Shown: positions 55,029 through 64,000 of the stretch, one piece after another | Numbering within the stretch: the first letter of the stretch is position 1 | How the letters are laid out: each line of letters opens with the position of its first letter | Source of the DNA: Tetmemena sp. SeJ-2015 | Taxonomy: Eukaryota > Ciliophora > Spirotrichea > Sporadotrichida > Oxytrichidae | NCBI GenBank assembly: GCA_027382625.1 | Contig: JAJKFJ010021923.1 | Location: 1-64,000 of the forward strand | Direction of reading: 5' to 3' | DNA: 64,000 nt | Translations under genes and position numbers: made by a program | Notes under the pieces: model-generated | Told to the model about the DNA's origin: nothing | Seen by the model: the letters and a program-made list of their open reading frames with translations, nothing else | Database searches by the model: none

Positions 55029-58000
55029 ATGTAGTAAATCAAGGAGAGGCAGGAATTTGAAAACTATAACAAAGTCAAGTTACTTGGAGAGGGCTCATTC
55101 GGAAAAGCCTATTTAGTCGAAAGAGCCTCAGATAAGGTAAGAACTAATCTAGAGTAGCGACTAGATTGCTAAAATCTATTCTTCATCTTTTAATCTAAAG
55201 CAATCCTACTTTTCAAAAATTTTCACCATGAGTAAATCTGGGTAAATTTGAATAATAGCGTTATAGTTGAAATGTGTGATGAAGCAAATCGATATCGGTA
55301 GGATGAGTGAACAAGAAAAACGAGAAACACTCCAAGAATCTAAGATTCTAGAAGCCCTGTCGCATCCAAATATAGTCAAGTTCATAGAGGTTTTCAAAAC
55401 TAAGAAGGGAAAGTTGTGTATAGTTATGGACTTCGCAGATGGTAAGTAACTCAAATTAAAGATTTGCTTCAAGCACACCTATTGTTTACTCTATTACGCC
55501 TAACTTTAAGAGATGCCATTATTCTACTATAGGTGGTGATTTGTAAGCAAGAGTTAAAGAGTAGAAAGGGAGAATGTTCTCTGAGTCATAGATACTTGAA
55601 TGGTTCACACAGATTTGTCTTGGCTTGAAGCATATTCACGACCGTAAAATCTTACACAGAGACTTGAAGGGGCAAAATATCTTCTTGACGAAGCAGGGAA
55701 TTCGTAAAGATTGGAGATTTCGGAATTGCAAAAGTGCTCCAGAATACGATCTAGAATGCAAGAACAGTTGTTGGCACTCCCTATTATCTGTCTCCTGAGA
55801 TTGTGCAGTCAAAGCCATATAATTTCAAAAGCGATATTTGGTCTCTTGGAGTTGTACTTTACGAAATGGTTGCTCAGAAACCGCCTTTTGATGCCCCAAG
55901 TTTGCATTTCCTCGCAATGAAAATTGTGAGAGGTGCTTACAATCCTTTGCCTGGAGGTTTCAGCACAGAAATGAAGAATTTAGTTGGCTCTTTGATTAAT
56001 ACCAATGAGAGATTAAGACCTGATGTGAACTAGATCCTTGCAAAGTCAATAATTCAAAACAGAATTAAGTCTTTCCTCACAGAGACGATATATCACTCAG
56101 AGTTCAGTCATACTATCCTACACAAGTAGAATGTATTCGACCCTAAAAAGGAGCAGATAAAGCAACTTTAAAACCTCCAACAATAGATAAACCAGCAGAA
56201 GTCTAATAATGTACTTTAAGCTGCTGGAAACCAGATTCAAGCTAAGCCAAATAACCCAACACCATTTGCAAACATTATTGCTTAAGTTCAAGGGAAGGCC
56301 GCTCCGGTGTAGCAAGCTGTTCCGAGATATAACCCAGCTCCGATAAACAATGTGCGGCCTTAAGTCTAGTAATAGTAGCAGCCATAATCTTCTAGGTTGC
56401 CTAATCGTAATCAAGTTTCACCTGGTATGCAAGCTGTATTTGGAGGAGGAGCAGGCGGTGCAGGGGTGCCTTAAAAACAGAATCCACCTTAGTATGGCGC
56501 AGGTGCAGTAGGATATTAGCCTTAAAATAAGCCAAATTATCATTATCAATAGCAATAACAGGCTTAGCCTCAGTCTAGACCGATAACAGGAGGTTAAGGT
56601 AAGCCCCCAGCTCCACTTGTTTCAGAATAGAGATATCAACCACCTTCCGCTGGAGGTCAGCCTGCTAATAAGAATAATGTTCTTGGCCCTGATCGCAAAG
56701 CACAGGAGGAAGAGAAGGCAAGGCTTGAACGAATGCGACTGATAGATCAAAAGCTGAAGGAAAGAGAGGCAGAGCTCAAAAGACTTGATGAAGCTAAAGC
56801 TCAAAGAGAAAAAGATAGACTTATTCAAGAGCAGAGAGAAAAGGCGAGAAGAGAAGATAAGGTTTAGACTGAGATAGAGCAAAAGAAATAGGCGGCTGTA
56901 AGATTAGCAAAGCAGTAAGAGGAAATAGCTTAAAGGCAGAAAATCTAAGAAGAGCACAGCAAAAAGATCCAAGAAGCGCAGTAGAAGCGTAGAGAAGAGT
57001 TAGATAAAATTAAGTAAGATGAAGCAATAAAGCGCAGACAGTAAGAGGAAATATTGAAAAGGAAAGAACTTCAGCTAAAAGAGGAGAGGGAAAAGTAGGA
57101 GAAACGTCAACGAGAAATGGAGGAGTAGAAATAGAAAGAGAGGGCAAGATAAGAAGCAGCAAATGCTGCCTTGCAAAGATAGAGAGATTAATAGGCTTAG
57201 AAGAGAGAAGTTTAGAAGGGAGGATCTAATGATGTAGAGTTCATTAAGCAGCTTGCTTATCAAGCATAAAATAAAATTCTTGACATTGAAAAGAAGATAC
57301 TGCAAAAGCTTTGATTCAGCTTCTTTAATTTTTTGAAAAATAATTTTCGAGAAATGATAAAAACCATTATGGCAATATTTTCTCTCGATATTTTGAGAAG
57401 AAGAACAGTGATTAGAAACTGAAGGATGAGGCTTCAACTATCGTATTTCAAAAGTATTATAATAGATCAGTTAATGAAAGTGATATCTCTTTGAGTAATT
57501 AGCCTACGAAATCTAATTAGAAACCAATGGCTGCTCCTAGAACAAGAGCAAACTGGAATAAAAGCCCTTCAGATTTGGCTGTCGAAGATTCAGTGGTCCC
57601 TAAGAAAGTTTCTGCTCATTCCCCTCAACCAAAGAGAGACTAGAAACTTGACAACAATAAGGCTTGGGGGAAATATAATGTTGCTTAGAGTATAAATATA
57701 CAATTATTTATGAGTGATTCTAAGGAATAAGCTCCGGTGTACACATACCAAGAAGAGGAAGAGAAAGGTCAGCAGTTGGCATACGAGCAAAATATCCTTG
57801 ATGAGGTCGATTAATAAGACGACGCGTACTATCCGCCACCTGTAGCAATAATTCTTAAGGGAGGTGAAGAGAGGAAGGATCTTGACTCAGACGACGATGA
57901 AGGGTTTAATGATGATAGAGATGAGGATTTTGTGAAGGAGACTTAAACTAATGAACTGTTAAATTAAAGAGTAGAAGAGGATAAGAAAGCTGGAATGAAG

Positions 58001-58491
58001 AAGTTTGGCAATCTCAGTCCCAATAAGAGGAATCTCAAATAGAGATTTGAGGACACTCTGTCAACTGTTCAAGAGGAGGTAGAATCAGAAATTGTAATGG
58101 GGTTATAAAACACTCATGTTCAAAAAGAATAGAGCAGAATCGATAACTAGAGTTAGAATTTTTGAAAGACAGGGATGATTTTGATGATGAGTCAACTGAA
58201 GTCAGCATATCCAATAGTGAATAGAGTGAAATTGTTTCTGCAGTTGGAAATAACAATAATAAGATCAGCAAGGACTTTACATTTGCTTAAGGCGCTGGTG
58301 GCGAGGATTCCTTATATATTTTACAAATAAAAGTAAGAACTGAGCTTGGAGAAGAAAAGATAATGTTTTATTCAGGTATGATAGCATCATTATCTTTCAA
58401 AGGAATAGTGTCACCTCCTGAAATCAAGGCTATTCAAGTTATTTTATTTTATAACATCAATACAACTGCTACATTCGGCAGGTTCTTTTGA
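55029..58491 (+). CDS. NIMA-related (NEK) protein kinase with long coiled-coil tail
   Basis: ATG 55029 ([20 protein letters not shown]). Kinase motifs in order: [11 protein letters not shown] glycine loop; CVMKQIDI with the catalytic Lys; [75 protein letters not shown] and GTPYYLSPE are typical of NEKs, which act in cilia and mitosis in ciliates. Introns: 55137-55266 and 55442-55532. The tail has a Gln/Pro/Gly-rich linker (56180-56660), then a very long Glu/Lys/Arg/Gln helix ([20 protein letters not shown]) and an acidic C-terminus ending near TGA 58489-58491. A one-base excess at 55703-55709 (CGTAAAG) breaks the frame before the DFG-type motif, and an unresolved interruption lies near 57310-57390. 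Confidence 0.88.
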
Positions 58492-58617
58492 GCAAATGAT
58501 TACGATTATGCTTTAGTGATCCTTAATTATTTTATGTAGCATTTAATGCATTTTAAAGTATTGCATTTAATGAATGTTATAGATTTGGATGAAGATTTTT
58601 TTGTGCTTTTCTTCATT

Positions 58618-59803
58618 TCAATTCAGAATTTTTTTCCTTAAAATCACCTTTTCGTACTGATCTACAGTTAGTCTGTGCTCATTTTTGAGTTTCTCTGTAA
58701 TTTTCTCCTGCATCATCATGATTTCATCATATTAGGTAATACAATTATATGAATCTATGTTTTTCTTTGGCCTCCAATTATTATATTATTTTATCAGTAT
58801 TAAAAAATATATAGCACTCATCATTAAGCTCATTTATTCTATCATGGTAAAGATTCTTAAGTCTCTTATCTATATAATTGCTTATTAATCTTAGTAGTCT
58901 CTCATATAGCTATCGAGCTTGATCTATTTATCGTCTTTGTATTCAAAGTAAAGTAAAATTTGAGGAATAAATATAATAATCAATTTCAAAACTCAGCACT
59001 TATTCAGTACTAGTTAAGAAACCGAAATTCCTATCCTATGTAATGTATTAAACTTAATGTTGTAGTTGCTACTTCTTCACAGTCTCATTCTCTTCCTTCA
59101 ATTTTCTATAATTAGCTTATTCGAAGGCTTTCTTTCTCCTGTCTAAACCTATCTGATGATTCTTTAGAGTCAGACAGCTTAAGTCTAAGATCTGAAATCT
59201 CATCTTCCTTCTGTTCTAGGATGCTCTTCTGTTTTTGCCTCAAACTCTCGAGCATCTTTTCTTGTCTCTCTTGTCTTTCCTGACCCTCACTTTTCAATCT
59301 CTCTTCTAGATATGATGAAAAGAAGGTACTATTGCTCTTTTAGAAGGACACGATCTCTTTCCTAATTAGACTCTTCTATGCGTTTCTTGCTCTCAGTAGC
59401 TAGGTGTTGTATAGATTTCTCCTTTTACTCATAGAGAGCGATCTTTTGTTCTTAGTCCTCTAAAAGTGAAACCAAATGATCGTTTTCCCTGGTTCTTGCA
59501 TCTAACTCCTGTGAAATAAGTCTGATCTAGTCCTTGACCTCATAATGATTATAATTATCATAGTATAAAGTAACAAGGAATTGATTGAGTTCCTTGGTTA
59601 GTATTTCCTATTCAGCTTTAATAAATTTGAGAAAAGTAGATATATATAATCATTCTCTATCTTGATATCATTGTAGAGTCTTTCCTTTTCAAGGGCAGTC
59701 TTCTCAAGTCCATCGTTTCTTTATTTACAATGAATACAGAGTGTAGATGCTGTTGAAACTCGTCAAGAGATGTGTGAGCTTAAATATTGTTTTGTTTAAG
59801 CAT
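58618..59803 (-). CDS. coiled-coil protein, hypothetical
   Basis: ATG 59803 (MLKQNNIQAHTSLDEFQQHL) to TGA 58618-58620. Nearly all heptad-like: LEKTALEKERLYNDIKIEND, KAEQEILTKELNQFLVTLYY, QELDARTRENDHLVSLLEDQ, ERQEKMLESLRQKQKSILEQ, KLKEENETVKKQQLQHQV, and a tail MMMQEKITEKLKNEHRLTVD. An AT-rich interruption near 59610-59650 is probably an IES or intron. Its start is 116 bp from the start of the plus-strand gene at 59919 (divergent), and its end converges with the NEK gene, 126 bp between stops. Confidence 0.6.
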
Positions 59804-59918
59804 TAAATATTTATTAAGAAGATACTGGCAAAAGATCAGAATATTCCTGCCAATCAACAAGCCACCTGCTCCTCTCCCTTCTGTCTAGTAATAGCCAGTT
59901 AAGTAGCAACAAGCAATT

Positions 59919-60950
59919 ATGAGCAATTTTGAACTGCCTAAACAAAGATTGGCGAACCCTCCAAAATCTGCAACTAGAGCTCCACCTGAAGTCAAGCAAT
60001 AACCTGCGCTCTCCAAGTAACCTAGTAAATTTAAATGAGATAAATTTATTTCAGCAATTTGAATTATTACTTTACAAAGGGACCAGCAACTAACAGACAA
60101 GAGAGTGAAAATCATGCAGAGAAGAAGAACTTAAAATTATAAATGGGAGGAGGCAAAACGAAAGTTTATTGAAGCTCAGAAAAGAGATAAGGGATTTATT
60201 GACTTTGGATCAGTTTAAACTTATGCAAATACGGTTATAGTAGTTTACACCTGTAGTGGACGATAGAGAATAGTAAAAAGAGTTTGAGATTTACCAAATG
60301 TATGAAGAAATGCTGCAATTAGTTAAAGATGGACTTGATACTCCTTCAAAGGAATTAATTGAGGGAGAAGGTGAAGAGAGAAATATTATGCTTCATTAGT
60401 CGATGTAGAACCCGAAAATACATTTGCCAACACTCATTTTCAAGCATAATTCAATATCTTAGAGTTAGGAGAACGCAGAGCAGGAAGACGACAGGGAGAT
60501 TTACAATTAATAAACTTTAGTGAGGATCTGTACAATCAGGAGTGTTCTAAATTTACCTCAGTTGAAAATCTACGTCATTTCTTGGAGACTGAGCTTCCTA
60601 TTAATTATAGATAATGAAGGCCTATCCAATACTCAAAGAATATGTAAGTCTGATTATCTTTACAATAATTTATGCTAATTAATTTTTAGGGAGACAATAT
60701 CTTTTTCTAAGAAAAGGCTGATGAACTCAATGAACTTCTCAAAGGAATGATATTAGCTTTGCATGAAATCAAAAAGTATCAAGCATTCTTCGCTTCATTG
60801 ATATTTATGGAGCTGCAAGCTGAAAAAGAGGGAGGAGGAGACTAAGGTATTCAGGTGGCAATGAAAACTCTCAAAAACATCAATTTATATCTCTTAAGGA
60901 TATTGCTATAAAAGAAATTAACAAAATATTAGAGATTCAATAGTTTCATT
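59919..60950 (+). CDS. hypothetical protein, 3' end uncertain
   Basis: ATG 59919 (MSNFELPKQRLANPPKSATR) followed after an unresolved AT-rich interval (about 60028-60080) by REEELKIINGRRQNESLLKL, RKEIRDLLTLDQF, FTPVVDDREQQKEFEIYQMY and EEMLQLVKDGLDTPSKELIE. A GT-AG intron near 60643-60690 (GTAAGTCTG to ATTTTTAG) precedes GDNIFFQEKADELNELLKGM. The frame becomes doubtful after about 60845, where it runs into the antisense of the next minus-strand gene. No family recognised. Confidence 0.5.
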
Positions 60951-62863
60951 ATCTGCTTCTTTCCTTCTCTCTTTCTCTAGATTTGGATGAATAAAGATAT
61001 CTTCATTTTCTCATATAGATTCTCGTCATTGTTTTCCTTCTCCACTCTCAGACTAGCTTTAAGTTCAAGTGTCCTAAATTAGTTAAAACCCAAGATAATA
61101 CTTACTTGTCATGCAGATGCTTGTTCTCAGTCTTCAAACCTCGAAGAACCTTTTGAACAAATAATTCGTTGTCTCAAATATAGATAATGATTTCATAGCC
61201 TTTTTCCTCATGGAATCTATTATAATTATCTCCAATAGTTAGTTCTCTAACTAAGCTATCTTCAGATTGCACTTATCATTTACATATGTGGATTATAACT
61301 CGTTTCTCTTAACTTCTAGATAGGAATTCTCTTTCCCCTTCTCTCGTAGTATTTAGGAGTTCTCTCAAGCGCTTGTTTTCCTCGAAATAGCGTTCATAGT
61401 CTCTAAATTAGCAAGATTAAATGATCTGCATCTCATGGAAACTTATCTGGCTTTACTGTTGCTACTCTCTTACTAAATGCTTACATAGAAATTATATTCC
61501 TTCAGTCTTTCATTGTCTCTAGCATATTATCGAAACTTGTCATCATTTGCGTTCTCTGAAAGATTTAACTACTTGGCATATTGCTCGTATCTCTAAGAGG
61601 CCTCGTCCTTTAGTTATCTCACTTAGTCTTGCAATTTATCCAGTTCATTTCGAAGGTTTTCTGAATTAAACTTTAATAATGAAATGCCCCAAGTCTCTCT
61701 TCTAAGCGGGCGATTTAGCGAAGGTACTGATGATGATTAATGCTATTATTTTATTTGACCTCGCTCGTCTCTTTCTCAAGGAAGTAAATTCTCTGTTTTT
61801 AATCCTTGTCAATCAGAATAAGTTGATTGATGTCCTGCAATATCATAACTTCAGCTTGCTTTTTGTGAGATACTTCTTCTAGTGATTTCTAAAGTATATC
61901 AGCCTCCTCACTTAGGAGCTTTAGCTTGGTCTCTAACTGCTGAGATTATAGTCGAAGTTATCTACTCTCGTCTGTTTGAGTACGCAAATTTGCCTCTAGA
62001 TTTCTAACTTTAGTTTCTAGGATGCGCCTTTCATTCTGAAGATCTTCACTAGCTCTCTCTAACTTATATGCTTTGTTAGCCAGCTAATCATTCTCTGATT
62101 ATCATTATCGTTTCTTGACTTTTGCATTTCATATTTTTCAAGCACTATATCGTGGTTTCTTTTGAGCAATTCAACAAGTCTTTCTTTCTCGTCTCTACCC
62201 TAGACCTCCTGCGCTTTCTCTAAACAAACCTCCTCCAGATCCCATTAAAGGAACATCTCCTCAATTTATTACAAATTAAATAAGTTTAAAAAACTCCTTG
62301 GGGGCCAGCAGCTGGATTCGAAGATTGCAGATTGACTTTGATATTGTAAAGTTAGGAGGCAAGAGTCTAATTTTCAAACTGAATTTGAGTTAGTTCCTTT
62401 TCCATGTCCTTAACAAGAGCATTTTTGCGATGAAAATCTTGCTCATACTGTGCCATAATACTCTCGTAAGACTTGATTAGCGTTGAATTGCTCATTAGGT
62501 GAGCCATCTCCACTATTTGTTCTTTTTCTGGCTCTGAAAGTGTCGCATTCTTGTTTAGCTGCTAAATATTATAACAATCCTCATCTCCTAAATATGTGTG
62601 AGCAGCTGGATTTATAAGCACATAGCGATCAAGCTGCACATGCAACTGATTAACTATAGATGAATTTAGAACACAACTTTAGAATGCTTTAATTGTTGAA
62701 GTAGTGTAAACTTACTGTATAGTGAGAGACTCATGACATCCTTCTTGTATTGAATTAGTTGCTCCTCCAAATCCTCACTCTTTTTATCCCTTTCAATCAT
62801 GTCTAATCTGTTTAGTTGAATGTCAGCTCTCAACTTATCAGCTGCCTCGTAGTACGAATTCAT
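60951..62863 (-). CDS. coiled-coil protein, hypothetical
   Basis: ATG 62863 (MNSYYEAADKLRADIQLNRL). Exon 1 ends KDVMSLSLY at a GT-AG intron (about 62655-62715, GTAAGTTTAC to TCTATAG) and continues NQLHVQLDRYVLINPAAHTY, EPEKEQIVEMAHLMSNSTLI, QFENQTLASQLYNIKVNLQS, then a long coiled coil (EEVCLEKAQEVQGRDEKERL). The C-terminal part (FIHPNLEKERRKEADNETIE near 60960) is coding-like, but the stop was not fixed, so the lower coordinate is an estimate. The sharply conserved-looking N-terminal 150 residues suggest a basal-body or centrosomal coiled-coil family; this is inference. Confidence 0.55.
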
Positions 62864-63431
62864 ATTCAAAATTTAACTTTATTATAACTTCCTCCCATTT
62901 CAAACAATTTACAACATTACCACCATAGATGAATTTAAATGATATGAAGAAGTTAATACTTGCTTATAATCAGTTCTTATAAAGAGTTAAATCTAGTGAA
63001 GCCATAATTAGTGACTTCTCACTTTCGGCTTCATTTTATTAAGAAAGAGTCACACTCAGTTCATCCAGGCAACCTTATTATAGGTTATAGATAGTTTGAC
63101 ATCAATGTTAAAAGCATTTTAAAATGGAATTAATCTGAAATAGTTCGATGAATTTTAAGATAGCTTATAAATATTCGTATAAGCATTAAGAACTATTATG
63201 ATTTTAGATTTCAGTGGCACAAACTCTAGTATTTTAAAAGGAGATATTCTAATTAAATTGTATTGGTAATTATGCTGCGAATGAAAGCATAAAAGATTAA
63301 TTCATATACCTATTACTTATTAATTCATTATAGGATTTCGATTAAGGTAGAAACAAATTGCCGATCCTAGGAATCATCTACAACCATTTTTTTAGAAATC
63401 TAAATTTCAATAAATTCTCACCTATAGTGCT

Positions 63432-64000
63432 TCAAGAAGAGCAGCAAGTTGATGATGCAGATCTGTTTTCACTGCTACTATCTATAGCCTCCTTGAGCTT
63501 CTTGAGTCCCATAGTTTTCTTTTTCTCGTCCTAAGAAGCATTGTTCTTCTTGACAATTAGCTTCTTGGTGATTTCAAGGAAAGATTCATCCACGTTAAGA
63601 CCAGTTTTGGCACTGACCTTCATCACCTTCAACTTATTTTCCTCCTCAAACTTCTTGATATCAGCATCTGAAACTTCCACCTCTTCAGCTGCGCAGTCTG
63701 ACTTGTTTGCAAGCACCATAACTGTGACGTCTTCACTGGAGTGCTTTTCCACTTCCTTCATCCATCCCACCACATTTAAGAAAGACTCCTGAAAGAGAGG
63801 ATAACCAGAATAAGTAGGATAGTTACCTTGTTAGTGAGGTCGAAGACTATAATGATTCCATCTGCTCCCTTGTAGTAAGCATTTGTGATTGTTCTATATC
63901 TCTCTTATCCAGCAGTGTCCCACTTTAAGAACATGAAGAGGCATTTAAAGCTTACGATTTGGAGCTTTATGGTGCTCTTGTTAATCTGCAGAGTTCTGAA
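63432..64000 (-). CDS. Rab-family small GTPase, 5' end beyond the window
   Basis: The minus strand enters at the window edge with FRTLQINKSTIKLQI, then a 33-nt intron (63923-63955), [20 protein letters not shown] (switch II, G3), GIIIVFDLTNK, a 38-nt intron (63789-63826), ESFLNVVGWMKEVEKHSSED, VLANKSDCA (G4 NKxD) and VMKVSAKTGLNVDESF (G5 SAK), ending SASSTCCSS and TGA 63432-63434. The double Cys near the C-terminus fits geranylgeranylation, although it is followed by two Ser. Sequence style is closest to the Rab1/Rab8 group by eye. It acts in vesicle traffic. The P-loop and switch I lie outside the window. Confidence 0.93.

Noticed and set aside
20163..58491. Programmed +1 frameshifting as in Euplotes
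   Set aside because: Shifts do not occur at stop-codon contexts such as AAA-TAA; TAA here is Gln, and the shifts sit mostly in homopolymers.
60212..60247. AGTTTA repeat (60212-60217, 60242-60247) as an IES
   Set aside because: The 30-nt insert is in frame and open on both sides, so nothing shows that it is removed; it may simply be coding sequence.

Overview
The window reads as germline (micronuclear) DNA of a ciliate, most likely a hypotrich/stichotrich spirotrich of the Oxytricha, Stylonychia or Tetmemena type. Three things in the sequence show this. First, long protein frames appear only if TAA and TAG are read as glutamine and TGA is the sole stop: RIO1 kinase, a NEK kinase, a ubiquitin protease, a Rab GTPase and a two-RRM protein all become readable this way. 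Second, many frames are broken by short AT-rich inserts whose ends carry a direct repeat of 3-13 bases; removing the insert plus one repeat copy restores the protein frame exactly. These are internal eliminated sequences (IESs) with pointer repeats between macronuclear-destined segments (MDSs). Third, at least one gene is scrambled: the last segment of a TPX2-like gene lies inverted about 0.4 kb upstream of the rest, joined by a matching 10-base pointer. The DNA is AT-rich with small GT-AG introns (often 28-65 nt).

Layout: 1-6.0 kb, two minus-strand hypothetical genes and AT-rich spacer; 6.0-7.4 kb, a compositionally distinct minus-strand ORF; 8.4-12.8 kb, a large coiled-coil gene; 12.9-14.1 kb, a long-inverted-repeat element with a GC-rich core; 14.8-18.0 kb, another coiled-coil gene; 19.6-22.5 kb, a small membrane protein and RIO1 kinase; 22.7-25.9 kb, a USP-type deubiquitinase; 26-27.4 kb, spacer; 27.4-30.3 kb, a small gene and an IQ-motif protein tail to tail; 32.2-34.7 kb, the scrambled TPX2-like gene; 34.8-43.4 kb, four hypothetical genes; 44.0-50.4 kb, a very large gene ending in WD repeats and carrying an unusual 326-bp IES; 50.6-53.1 kb, a two-RRM Gln-rich protein; 53.5-54.6 kb, a coiled-coil gene; 55.0-58.5 kb, a NEK-family kinase; 58.6-62.9 kb, two minus coiled-coil genes flanking a plus-strand gene; 63.4 kb to the end, a Rab GTPase cut by the window edge.

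The genes are not an operon. After development each would normally sit on its own gene-sized macronuclear chromosome; here many abut within 40-250 bp. A recurring theme is microtubule or ciliary-type proteins (TPX2-like, NEK, several long coiled coils), but that is inference.

Caveat: single-base indels, mostly in homopolymers, interrupt many otherwise good frames, and two patches (about 14.05-14.5 and 17.28-17.5 kb) look like poor-quality consensus. Gene limits are therefore given where a start, a TGA or a pointer could be seen; internal frame changes not explained by an IES or intron are probably sequence errors.
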